From a bacterium (lineage in GTDB: Bacteria > Patescibacteria > Paceibacteria > UBA9973 > UBA2103), in the NCBI GenBank assembly GCA_021812925.1, contig JAKAMK010000005.1:1-22648 (forward strand): a stretch of DNA of 22,648 bases, written 5' to 3'. Numbering within the stretch: the stretch's first letter is position 1; each line of letters begins with the position of its first letter. The translations under genes were made by a program, and so were the position numbers. The notes under the pieces are model-generated. The model did not search any database. It was not told where the DNA came from and saw only the letters and a program-made list of their open reading frames with translations. Below, piece by piece: positions 14,647 through 22,154 of the stretch.

Positions 14647-14684
14647 CCGGCCGGACCCCTCTGTGGGCCCGGCCGGCATTTTTT
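14647..14684 (+). terminator. Terminator of the M19-like gene
   Basis: A 12-bp stem with one mismatch (CCGGCCGGACCC with GGGCCCGGCCGG, loop CTCTGT) is followed by CA and six T. It is a strong intrinsic terminator. The aspS -10 box begins 4 nt later. Confidence 0.88.
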
Positions 14685-14688
14685 GTGG

Positions 14689-14694
14689 TATTTT
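14689..14694 (+). promoter_or_regulatory. -10 box for aspS, near-leaderless spacing
   Basis: TATTTT ends 9 nt before the aspS ATG at 14704. There is no SD. The -35 region would fall inside the terminator stem and shows no good match. Confidence 0.4.
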
Positions 14695-14703
14695 AACGGC
14701 ACT

Positions 14704-16056
14704 ATGGAACGAACACTCATCGGGGAACTTGCGCAGAAGGCCGGCGACACGGTCTCCATTTCCGGGTGGGTCGACGTGCGCCGCGACCAGGGCAAGCTCG
14801 TGTTCTTCGACTTCCGCGACCGTTCGGGCTCGGTGCAAGGTGTCGTCCTTCCGGGCTCGCCCGCGATGGAGACGGCCAAAGAGTGTCGCAGCGAGTATGT
14901 GGTCCGCGTCGAGGGAACCGTGAATAAGCGCCCCGAGAAGAACGTGCAGGCGGGGAAGCAGAACGGCGACATCGAGCTCGAGGTGAAGGGCATCGAGATA
15001 TTCTCGAAGGCGGACGGCTTGCCGTTTGACCGCGATGCCGAGCTAAACCTCGATACCTACCTCGACTTCCTCCCGCTCACCCTGCGCGGCGACAAGGAGC
15101 GGGCCGTGTTCAAGGTGCAGGCGGAAATCGCGAAGGCGTACCGCGCGTTCCTCGACAGCGAGGGCTTCACGGAATTCCAGTCACCGAAACTCATCGGTGA
15201 CGACGCGGAGGGCGGCGCGAACGTCTTCGAGGTGCCGTACTTCTACGGCAAGAAGGCGCACCTCGGCACCTCGCCGCAGTTTTACAAGCAGATCATGGTC
15301 GGCGTCTTCGAGCGCGTCTACTCTATCGGCAACGTCTTCCGCGCGGAGAAGCACGCGACTTCGCGCCACCTGAACGAGTACACCTCGATGGACGCGGAGA
15401 TGGGCTTCATCAAGGACCATCGCGATATCATGGCGCTCGAGACGCGCCTCATGCGCCATATAGCAGACCATCTCCATAAGACCTGCGCGGCCGAGTTCGC
15501 CCTCCACGGTGCGACGATTCCCGCCGTACCCGAAGAGATACCGAGCATGAAGCTACGCGAGGCACAGGAACTCATCTTCAAGGAGACGGGGGAGGACAAG
15601 CGCGGCGAGCCCGACCTCGAGCCCGAGGACGAGCGCTGGCTGTGCGAATGGGCAGCGCGCGAAAAGGGCAGCGACTACGTCTTCGTCACGCACTACCCGG
15701 TGTCGAAGCGCCCGATGTACACCTTTGAGGATCCCGAGGACAAGGGCTTCACGAACTCATTCGACCTCCTCTTCCGCGGCGTCGAGATTACGACCGGCGG
15801 CCAGCGACGCCACGACTACGAGTCGCTCGTCGAGGGCATCCGCGCGAAGGGACTCGACCCCGAGAAGTTCTCGTTCTACCTGCAAGCCTTCAAGTTCGGC
15901 ATGCCGCCGCACGGCGGCTGGGGCATGGGCCTCGAGCGTCTCACCCAGAAGATGCTCGGTCTCGCGAACGTGAAGGAAGCGACTTTGTTCCCGCGCGATA
16001 TCAACCGCATCGACATCCTCCTGCACAGCGCGGAGGAAGCTGCGCCCGAGGCATGA
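14704..16056 (+). CDS. aspS: Aspartyl-tRNA synthetase, archaeal/eukaryotic type
   Basis: This 450-residue class IIb synthetase has an N-terminal OB fold (GWVDVRRDQGKLVFFDFRDR) for the anticodon and a catalytic domain. It lacks the ~120-residue GAD insertion of bacterial AspRS (~590 residues). Class II motif 2 is FRAEKHATSRHLNEYTSMDAE-like, and motif 3 is GGWGMGLERLTQKMLGL followed by ATLFPRD. These match archaeal AspRS (HLNEATSID, NIREAVLFPRD) better than AsnRS (HLAEFWMIE). Such enzymes are often non-discriminating, charging tRNA-Asn with Asp for GatCAB. No gatCAB or asnS is visible in this window. Its TGA overlaps the pepA ATG (ATGA). Confidence 0.88.
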   Translation: MERTLIGELAQKAGDTVSISGWVDVRRDQGKLVFFDFRDRSGSVQGVVLPGSPAMETAKECRSEYVVRVEGTVNKRPEKNVQAGKQNGDIELEVKGIEIFSKADGLPFDRDAELNLDTYLDFLPLTLRGDKERAVFKVQAEIAKAYRAFLDSEGFTEFQSPKLIGDDAEGGANVFEVPYFYGKKAHLGTSPQFYKQIMVGVFERVYSIGNVFRAEKHATSRHLNEYTSMDAEMGFIKDHRDIMALETRLMRHIADHLHKTCAAEFALHGATIPAVPEEIPSMKLREAQELIFKETGEDKRGEPDLEPEDERWLCEWAAREKGSDYVFVTHYPVSKRPMYTFEDPEDKGFTNSFDLLFRGVEITTGGQRRHDYESLVEGIRAKGLDPEKFSFYLQAFKFGMPPHGGWGMGLERLTQKMLGLANVKEATLFPRDINRIDILLHSAEEAAPEA

Positions 16057-17453
16057 AGCTCTCGTTTTCCGCGAAGCCGCTCGATGACGCCCCGAAGGCA
16101 TACACACGGGTCCGCCTGACCGAGGAGAAGCCGGGCACGTCACGTACGGTGCGCGAGAATGGTGTGACTACGCTCGAGGTCGGCGTCGGCCCATGGAAAG
16201 GCGTTGACCGCCGTAAATTCCAACTCGTCCCGCGGCGCGCGGTACTCGCGGCCCGCGCAGCAGGCGTGACCCGCATCGCGCTCGCCGTGCCGCGCTTCCC
16301 GCAGCTCGAGTCCGTGCCCGTCGCGGAGTGTGCCTCGCTTGTAGCCGAGAACCTCGAGCTCGCGAATTACGCGTTCCGCTCGTTCAAGTCGAAGCCCGAC
16401 GAGGACACGCCAGCGCTTACCGAGGTCCTCCTCGCTGAGACGACGAAGGAAGCCGAGCGCGGATACCTACGCGGGCACACGATAGGGCAGGGCGTGAACG
16501 CCGCGCGAGAGCTTTCGAATACGCCCGGCGGCGACATGACGCCCACGAAGCTCGCCACAGCCGCCAAGGCGGCGGCAAAGGGCCTCCCGATAACCGTGCG
16601 GACGCTCCGCCGGAAGGAGCTCGAGCAGCTCGGCATGGGCGCACTCCTCGGCGTCGCGAAAGGCTCGAAGGAAGAGCCGACCTTCACGATACTCGAGTAC
16701 AAGGGTGCGAAGGGGAAGCCTATCGTGCTCGCGGGGAAGGGCATCACCTTCGACACGGGCGGCCTCAACCTGAAGCCTTCGGCGCACATCTACGAGATGC
16801 ACATGGACATGTCGGGCGCTGCAGCCGCGATTCACGCGACCGTGCTCGCCGCCAAGCTCAAGCTGCCGCAGCACGTCATCGCGCTCATCCCGAGCGCCGA
16901 GAACGCGACATCGGGCGAGAGCTATCGGCCCGGCGACATCCTGAAGTCACTTTCAGGCAAGACTATCGAGGTGTTGAACACCGATGCGGAGGGCCGCCTC
17001 GTCCTCGCCGATGCGCTCACCTACGCGAAGCGCTTCGACCCGGCGGTCGTCATCGATATCGCCACCTTGACCGGCGCATCGATGGTCGCGCTCGGCCTCC
17101 ACGCGAGCGGACTTCTCACGAAGGACGACGCGCTCGCCGAGATGCTTCTTTCGAGCGGCGAGGCGAGCGGTGACTACCTGTGGCGGCTCCCGCTCTGGGA
17201 CGAGTACGAGTCGATGGTGAAGAGCGACTTCGCGGACCTCGCGAACATCGCGCAGGGCGAATCGGCGAAGTACGGCGGCGCGACCGAAGGCGGCATCTTC
17301 CTCTGGCAGTTCGCGAAAGAGCTCGGCGTCCCCTGGGCGCACCTCGACATCGCGCCGCGCATGACGAGTAACAGCCAAGACCTCCTCGCAAAGGGCGCCT
17401 TGGGCGCACCGGTCCGGCTCCTGCTACACTGTATCGAGCAATGGAAACGGTAA
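16053..17453 (+). CDS. pepA: Leucyl aminopeptidase (M17, PepA family)
   Basis: The 466-residue cytosolic metallo-aminopeptidase trims N-terminal residues from peptides. The M17 signature NTDAEGRL is at 309-316. The two-metal site is complete: Lys229 and Asp234 (GKGITFDTGG), Asp252 (MDMSG), and Asp311 and Glu313 (NTDAEGR), with catalytic Arg315. The N-terminal domain (~1-140) is diverged, as is usual. The ATG overlaps the aspS stop by 4 nt, so translation is probably coupled. The end overlaps scpA by 13 nt. No independent promoter is seen at its start. Confidence 0.95.
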   Translation: MKLSFSAKPLDDAPKAYTRVRLTEEKPGTSRTVRENGVTTLEVGVGPWKGVDRRKFQLVPRRAVLAARAAGVTRIALAVPRFPQLESVPVAECASLVAENLELANYAFRSFKSKPDEDTPALTEVLLAETTKEAERGYLRGHTIGQGVNAARELSNTPGGDMTPTKLATAAKAAAKGLPITVRTLRRKELEQLGMGALLGVAKGSKEEPTFTILEYKGAKGKPIVLAGKGITFDTGGLNLKPSAHIYEMHMDMSGAAAAIHATVLAAKLKLPQHVIALIPSAENATSGESYRPGDILKSLSGKTIEVLNTDAEGRLVLADALTYAKRFDPAVVIDIATLTGASMVALGLHASGLLTKDDALAEMLLSSGEASGDYLWRLPLWDEYESMVKSDFADLANIAQGESAKYGGATEGGIFLWQFAKELGVPWAHLDIAPRMTSNSQDLLAKGALGAPVRLLLHCIEQWKR

Positions 17454-18184
17454 CGCCGTACACCGGATTTCAGATACACACCGAGTCATACCAGGGCCCG
17501 TTCGAGCTCGTGCTCGACCTCATCGAAGCGCGGAAGCTCCTCGTGAACGACCTCGCACTCGCGTCCATCACCGACGACTTCATCCAGCACGTGCGCGCAC
17601 AGGAGACGTTCCCGGTCGAAGAGACGGCGAATTTCATACAGATAGCCGCAACCCTGCTCCTCATCAAGTCAAAGTCGCTCATACCGGACCTAACGCTCAC
17701 TGACGACGAGAGTGCGGATGTGGACGACCTGAAGCGACGTCTTGAGGCGTACGAGAAGGTCCGTGATGCGGCGCGCGAGCTCGCGCGCATCTTCGGCCGC
17801 ACACGGATGCTCGCGGCAGGGGAGAAGGCGCCGGAGCCGGTCTTCGCACCCTCACGTGACCTCTCAAAAGAAGCGCTCGCCGAGGCGCTCGCGCGCGTCC
17901 TCGCCGCGCGAGAGGCCGTCGAAGAGCTTCCCGAAGCGCGGGTGAAGCCGATGGTTTCTATCGAGGAAATGATGAACCGCCTCACCGACCGGGTGCAGCG
18001 CGCCATGACGCTCTCGTTCAAGGAATTCGCCGGCTCGGCGAAGGAGAAGGTCGAGGTCATCGTGTCCTTCCTCGCCCTCCTCGAACTCGTGAAGCAGGGG
18101 GCGGTCGCCGCGGAGCAGTTCGACCAATACGGCGATATCCGCATCAGTAACACCGCATCCACCGCCGTTCCGAAGTACGGGTAG
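17441..18184 (+). CDS. scpA: Segregation and condensation protein A
   Basis: This 247-residue kleisin links SMC heads in the bacterial condensin that compacts and segregates the chromosome. The N-terminal part has the family pattern ESYQGPFELVLDLIEARKLLVNDLALASITDDF (the usual FEGPLDLLLHLI...DI..I.I..I), then ETANFIQIAATLLLIKSKSLIP (~61-82). A winged-helix C-terminal region ends near KQGAVAAEQFDQYGDI. It begins within pepA in another frame, which implies translational coupling. scpB follows after 114 nt. A TACACT box 10 nt upstream could be an internal promoter. smc is not in the window. Confidence 0.94.
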   Translation: METVTPYTGFQIHTESYQGPFELVLDLIEARKLLVNDLALASITDDFIQHVRAQETFPVEETANFIQIAATLLLIKSKSLIPDLTLTDDESADVDDLKRRLEAYEKVRDAARELARIFGRTRMLAAGEKAPEPVFAPSRDLSKEALAEALARVLAAREAVEELPEARVKPMVSIEEMMNRLTDRVQRAMTLSFKEFAGSAKEKVEVIVSFLALLELVKQGAVAAEQFDQYGDIRISNTASTAVPKYG

Positions 18185-18225
18185 ACAGGTTTCAGGGGTT
18201 AGGGGTCGGGTGTCAGGGTCAGGCG
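18185..18225 (+). repeat. Degenerate 7-nt G-rich tandem repeat between scpA and scpB
   Basis: Units run ACAGGTT, TCAGGGG, TTAGGGG, TCGGGTG, TCAGGG (one base short), TCAGGCG. The core TYAGG is the reverse complement of the CCTRA core of the rpsD and dnaK arrays, so this looks like the same repeat class in the opposite orientation. Confidence 0.65.
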
Positions 18226-18263
18226 GAAGGGGACAGTGCAAGGTGCTCCCCACAGCCTCTGCG

Positions 18264-18292
18264 TTGCCCTAGGGGGTCTGGGCGGCTAAAAT
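18264..18292 (+). promoter_or_regulatory. Promoter for scpB, leaderless spacing
   Basis: TTGCCC (18264-18269) and TAAAAT (18287-18292) are 17 nt apart. The GTG start of scpB follows 6 nt later. AGGGAGG overlaps the start codon and is too close to act as an SD. Confidence 0.6.
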
Positions 18293-18298
18293 AGGGAG

Positions 18299-18868
18299 GT
18301 GATTACGCCCCCCGCCGCGATCGAAGCACTCCTGTTCGCCTCCGGCGAGCCGCTTGAGAAGAAGCGGCTCGCTACGCTTCTCGGCGTGTCTACGGAGCAG
18401 CTCGCGACCGCGCTCACGGCACTTGCCGGCGACCTCGAGGGCCGCGGACTCGCGCTCATCGAGACCGAACACGAGGTCGAGCTCCGCACGAGTCCGGAGG
18501 CAGCGGAGCTCGTGCAGAAACTCCGCGAGAGCGAACTCTCGCGGGACCTCGGCAAGGCAAGCCTCGAGACGCTAGCGGTCGTCGCGTACCAGGACGGCGC
18601 CACGCGCGGCGAGGTGGACTGGGTGCGCGGCGTCAATTCCTCCGCGTCCTTGCGCACGCTCCTCCTACGCGGCCTCATTGAGGGTCACGAGGACCCGAGG
18701 GACAAACGCCGCATCCGCTACTCGCTCACCACCGAGGCGCTCGCGCACCTCGGCCTCTCGCGCACTGCCGACCTGCCGCGGCACGAGGAGCTTGCGCGCG
18801 GGGCAGGGGACGCTATCGCGCAGAGTGCGGCTGCCGACGCGCAAGCGCAGGCCGCGGAGGCCCCCTAG
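18299..18868 (+). CDS. scpB: Segregation and condensation protein B
   Basis: The 189-residue ScpB is a tandem winged-helix dimer that binds ScpA in the SMC condensin complex. The N-terminus AAIEALLFASGEPLEKKRLATLLG (residues ~5-28) is the family opening. LETLAVVAYQDGATRGEVDWVRGVNS (~91-116), matching the LExLAIIAYxQPxxRxEI...RG pattern, gives a firm match. The C-terminal 25 residues are Ala/Gln-rich and look disordered. The start is GTG at 18299; no ATG is available near the family N-terminus. It is 3 nt from dacA, so scpB-dacA-mraY-ftsW probably form one transcript. Confidence 0.94.
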   Translation: MITPPAAIEALLFASGEPLEKKRLATLLGVSTEQLATALTALAGDLEGRGLALIETEHEVELRTSPEAAELVQKLRESELSRDLGKASLETLAVVAYQDGATRGEVDWVRGVNSSASLRTLLLRGLIEGHEDPRDKRRIRYSLTTEALAHLGLSRTADLPRHEELARGAGDAIAQSAAADAQAQAAEAP

Positions 18869-18871
18869 ATC

Positions 18872-19825
18872 ATGCAGATAGACGAACTCAAGCAGCTGGC
18901 TAGCCGTACCCGCGCGACGCGTGAAGCAGGCATTGCGCTCCTGCTCGCTTCCGTCGTGCTCGCACTCTTCCTGTTCATTCCGCTCGCGCCGGACCACGCT
19001 GCGAGCGAGCCGGCGGCGGTCGTGCTCGCTTCGACCACGCCCGACTCAGCGTTCGCGAACGTCCCCATAGAAGCGAAGGCCGCCATCGTATACGACCTCG
19101 CGACGAGGCAGGTCCTCTACGCGAAGAATGCGGATGCTCAGCTGCCGCTCGCGTCACTCACGAAGCTCCTCACCATGTACGCGGCGTTCTCGGAGCTTTC
19201 GCCGTCGACCACTATCACGATCCCCGCCGACGTGATGGGACTCTCCGCGCCGCACGCGTTTATGCCGGGGCAGCAGTTCGCGCTCGGCGACCTCGCACGC
19301 ATCACGCTCACCGCATCCCTGAACGACGGAGCGGCCGCCATCGCCGAGGCGGTTGCCGCGCAGGAGGGAACCTCAATCCACGACGCTCTCGCAGGCGCGG
19401 CGCAGTCGCTCGGGCTCACGGAAACCTATGCGGTGAACGGCAACGGCCTCGACATGAATACCGCCATCTCGGGCGGGTACGGCTCACCGCACGACATCGC
19501 GATACTCGCAGGTGCGCTCGTCGCGAAAGCACCTGAGGTCGCCGCAGCGACGACGCACCCGACCGCTTCCGCCGACGATACGGCTGGGCAGTCCTTTACC
19601 GTGAAGAACACCGACCCGGTGGTCGCGAACCTCCCGCACCTGCTCCTCTCGAAGACCGGATACACCGATCTCGCGGACGGCAACCTCGCGCTCGTATTCG
19701 ACGTCGGCATCGGGCACCCGGTCGCAGTCATCGTGCTCGGCTCGAGCCAGGAGGCCCGATTCACCGACGGCCAGGCGCTCGTCGCCGCCACGCTCGCGCA
19801 CTTCGCGGGCGTCCCGTCACTCTGA
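18872..19825 (+). CDS. dacA: D-alanyl-D-alanine carboxypeptidase (S11, PBP5/6 family)
   Basis: This 317-residue penicillin-binding protein trims the terminal D-Ala of peptidoglycan stem peptides outside the membrane. An uncleaved-looking N-terminal anchor covers residues ~20-40 (GIALLLASVVLALFLFIPLAP). All three active-site motifs are present: SLTK (95-98, nucleophile Ser95), SLN (149-151) and KTG (261-263). It ends soon after the catalytic domain, so the C-terminal beta domain and amphipathic helix of PBP5 are missing; the N-terminal helix probably tethers it. The function as carboxypeptidase rather than endopeptidase is inferred from family. It abuts scpB (3 nt) and mraY (1 nt). Confidence 0.9.
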   Translation: MQIDELKQLASRTRATREAGIALLLASVVLALFLFIPLAPDHAASEPAAVVLASTTPDSAFANVPIEAKAAIVYDLATRQVLYAKNADAQLPLASLTKLLTMYAAFSELSPSTTITIPADVMGLSAPHAFMPGQQFALGDLARITLTASLNDGAAAIAEAVAAQEGTSIHDALAGAAQSLGLTETYAVNGNGLDMNTAISGGYGSPHDIAILAGALVAKAPEVAAATTHPTASADDTAGQSFTVKNTDPVVANLPHLLLSKTGYTDLADGNLALVFDVGIGHPVAVIVLGSSQEARFTDGQALVAATLAHFAGVPSL

Positions 19826-19826
19826 T

Positions 19827-20906
19827 ATGGCGCTCCCTGCAAACATCATAAAAGTGCTCGTTCCGGCGATGAGCGCCTTCGCGATCGGTATCCTTTCTGC
19901 GCCCCTCCTCACGCACTACCTCTTCAAGTACAAGGTCTGGAAGAAGACGACCGGGAAGACCGCGCTCGACGGCTCTGAGGCGACCGAGTTCAAACGCATC
20001 CGCGAGACGCAGCATGCGGGAACGGAGACGAAGACGCCGCGCATGGGCGGACTCCTCATCTGGGTCACGGTACTCGTCGTGACCTTCGGCATCTCTCTGC
20101 TCGCACAGACGACCGGTTCCGCTACGTTCGCGAAGCTCGACTTCCTCTCGCGCAGCCAGACCTGGATACCGCTCATCGCACTCATCGCGGGCGGCGTGAT
20201 GGGCTTCGCGAACGACCTCCTCGACGTACGACCCTCGGGTGAGCGGGGCGTGCGGCTCTCCACGCGACTGCTCTTCGTGACCGTCGTCTCAGGCGCTATC
20301 GGCTGGTGGTTCTACGCGAAGCTCGGTATGACCGCAATCGGCATTCCGACGGACGGCACGCTCCCGCTCGGCCCGTTCATCATCCCGCTCTACATCATCG
20401 TGTCGCTTGGCATCTATGCGGGTGGAGTCATCGATGGCATCGACGGGCTCTCGGGCGGCATTTTCGGCGCCATCTTCATGGCGTACGCCGGCATCGCGTA
20501 CTTCCAGACCCAGTACGACCTCGCCGCATTCTCCGCGACCCTCACGGGCGCCATCCTCGCGTTCCTGTGGTTTAACGTCCCGCCCGCGCGCTTCTGGATG
20601 ACCGAAACGGGCACCATGGGGCTCACCATGACGCTCGCGGTCATCGCGTTCCTCACCGACACGCCGGGCGGCGGCTACGGCGTCGCGGCGCTCCCGGTGA
20701 TCGCGCTTCCGCTCGTCGTCACCGTGCTCTCGAACATCCTGCAGGTCGCCTCGAAACGCTGGCGCAAGAAGAAGCTCCTGCGCATCGCGCCCCTCCACCA
20801 CCACTTCGAAGCCATCGGTTGGCCGTCCTACAAGGTCACCATGCGCTACTGGATCATCGCCATCGTCTGCGCCATCCTCGGCATGACCATCGCGCTCCTC
20901 AAGTAG
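19827..20906 (+). CDS. mraY: Phospho-MurNAc-pentapeptide transferase MraY, variant active site
   Basis: This 359-residue polytopic enzyme moves phospho-MurNAc-pentapeptide to undecaprenyl phosphate to make lipid I. Family landmarks are TPRMGG (70-75), GFANDLLD (126-133), DGIDGL (203-208), WFNVPPARFWMTETG (248-262) and the MraY-specific HHHFE (324-328), with about ten helices. Three normally invariant spots differ from E. coli-type MraY. The DD pair is ND (Asn129-Asp130), the Asn of NxxDGxDG is Gly, and the later catalytic Asp of MGDTGS is Glu260. HHHFE and synteny with ftsW and murG make MraY more likely than WecA. The frame is intact, so this looks like a lineage form of the enzyme. Confidence 0.92.
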   Translation: MALPANIIKVLVPAMSAFAIGILSAPLLTHYLFKYKVWKKTTGKTALDGSEATEFKRIRETQHAGTETKTPRMGGLLIWVTVLVVTFGISLLAQTTGSATFAKLDFLSRSQTWIPLIALIAGGVMGFANDLLDVRPSGERGVRLSTRLLFVTVVSGAIGWWFYAKLGMTAIGIPTDGTLPLGPFIIPLYIIVSLGIYAGGVIDGIDGLSGGIFGAIFMAYAGIAYFQTQYDLAAFSATLTGAILAFLWFNVPPARFWMTETGTMGLTMTLAVIAFLTDTPGGGYGVAALPVIALPLVVTVLSNILQVASKRWRKKKLLRIAPLHHHFEAIGWPSYKVTMRYWIIAIVCAILGMTIALLK

Positions 20907-20912
20907 CGGGGT

Positions 20913-22013
20913 ATGAGGAAATTCGTATCTGGAGACCGCATATTCACGACGCTTGTGCTCCTCGTCGCGCTCGCCGGCTTCGCGATATTTTCCTCGGCGA
21001 CCCTCGGCCTTCTCGCGCGCGAGACAAGCTCGATATCGCACGACATCCTGCTCCAGGCCGTGCTCGGCCTTGGCCTCGGGCTCGCGGGGCTCGTCGCGGT
21101 GCGTGTGACGCCGCTTAACCTCTGGAAACGGTACGCACCGCATATCTTCGTGGCGTCGCTTCTCTTTACCGCGCTCGTCTTCGTGCCCGGCCTCGGACTC
21201 CATGCGAACGGCGCGACCCGCTGGATAAACGTCGGCTTCACGACCGTCCAACCGGCTGAGTTCCTCAAGATAGGCGTCGTGCTCTTCCTCGCGTGGTGGC
21301 TCGCGCCGCGCGCGCGGCAGCTGCGCGATTACAGGAAAGGGCTCCTGCCGTTCCTCGCCATCCTCGCGCTCCCGGCGGGACTCCTCCTCGCGCAGCCCAA
21401 TACATCGACGACGCTCCTCATCGTCGCGACCGCCACGGTCATGTACTTCGCCGCCGGTGCTCCGTGGCGCGACTTCGGCATCCTCGTCGGCCTCGCATTC
21501 CTCGCACTCGTCGTGGTCGTTCTCATGCGCCCCTACGTGCTCCAGCGCGTCGAGACCTTCTTCCACCCCTCTGCAAACGCGCTTTCCTCCGGCTACCAGA
21601 TACAACAGTCGCTCATCGCCGTCGGCTCGGGACGGTTGCTCGGGGAGGGCTTCGGGCAGGGCATCGAGAAGTTCAACTACCTGCCGGAACCGGACGGCGA
21701 CTCGGTGTTCGCCGTGTACGCGGAGGAGACCGGGTTCGTGGGCGCTGTGCTCCTCCTCGCGCTCTTCGTCGCGCTTGCGGCGCGCGGTATCGTGATCGCG
21801 GGGGACTCCCGCGACCTTTTCGGCGGCCTCATCGCGCTCGGGTTTTCCTTCGTCATCATCATGCAGGCGTTCATAAACATGTCTGCCATGCTCGGCATCA
21901 TCCCGCTCACGGGACTGCCGCTGCCGTTCGTCTCCCACGGCGGTACCGCACTTCTCGCCGTGCTCGTCATGTGCGGCTTCATCCTGAATGTCGCCGCGCA
22001 CCGGAAAGGGTAG
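20913..22013 (+). CDS. ftsW: SEDS peptidoglycan polymerase FtsW
   Basis: The 366-residue, roughly ten-helix SEDS protein polymerises glycan strands from lipid II at the division septum with a class B PBP. Motifs seen are GATRWI (100-105), QPAEFLK (113-119), QSLIAVGSGRLLGEGFGQG (232-250), YLPEPDGD with the probable catalytic Asp263, AEETGF, and the C-terminal GLPLPFVSHGGTALL. Its place between mraY and murG supports FtsW over RodA. It begins 7 nt after mraY without a usable SD and is likely cotranscribed with it. Confidence 0.94.
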   Translation: MRKFVSGDRIFTTLVLLVALAGFAIFSSATLGLLARETSSISHDILLQAVLGLGLGLAGLVAVRVTPLNLWKRYAPHIFVASLLFTALVFVPGLGLHANGATRWINVGFTTVQPAEFLKIGVVLFLAWWLAPRARQLRDYRKGLLPFLAILALPAGLLLAQPNTSTTLLIVATATVMYFAAGAPWRDFGILVGLAFLALVVVVLMRPYVLQRVETFFHPSANALSSGYQIQQSLIAVGSGRLLGEGFGQGIEKFNYLPEPDGDSVFAVYAEETGFVGAVLLLALFVALAARGIVIAGDSRDLFGGLIALGFSFVIIMQAFINMSAMLGIIPLTGLPLPFVSHGGTALLAVLVMCGFILNVAAHRKG

Positions 22014-22019
22014 AGCGAT

Positions 22020-22054
22020 ACAGGTGCGAGGGATTAGTGGTCAGGTTTCAGTCG
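22020..22054 (+). repeat. Degenerate 7-nt tandem repeat between ftsW and murG
   Basis: Five in-phase units are ACAGGTG, CGAGGGA, TTAGTGG, TCAGGTT, TCAGTCG. They share the TYAG core and the orientation of the scpA-scpB array. They begin 7 nt after the ftsW stop codon. Confidence 0.6.
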
Positions 22055-22059
22055 GACAC

Positions 22060-22074
22060 GAACGGTAACCGTTC
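22060..22074 (+). promoter_or_regulatory. Perfect 7-1-7 palindrome upstream of murG
   Basis: GAACGGT-A-ACCGTTC is a perfect inverted repeat with a one-base centre, about 69 nt before the murG -10 box. It is too short-looped for a hairpin terminator and has no T-run. A dimeric regulator site is possible but unproven. Confidence 0.4.
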
Positions 22075-22139
22075 TATGCAGCAACGCGAAACGTACCGAG
22101 CAACAGGCATCACGCGAGGCTATCGTTCGGCGTACCTCC

Positions 22140-22148
22140 TGCTATACT
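22140..22148 (+). promoter_or_regulatory. Extended -10 promoter for murG, leaderless spacing
   Basis: TGC-TATACT forms an extended -10 element (TGn before TATACT). The ATG of murG follows 6 nt later. The -35 region is weak, as is usual with extended -10 promoters. Confidence 0.65.
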
Positions 22149-22154
22149 AGCGCC

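Noticed and set aside
18185..18225. G-quadruplex or telomere-like element
   Set aside because: The G-runs are irregular (2-4 G), and other arrays of the same period are not G-rich. A shared degenerate heptamer repeat explains it better.
20289..22001. Very long open reading frame on the minus strand opposite mraY and ftsW
   Set aside because: It lies fully antisense to two clear membrane enzymes, and its translation is a low-complexity mix of Arg, Glu, His and Asp. This is what the codon bias of GC-rich sense genes produces on the opposite strand.
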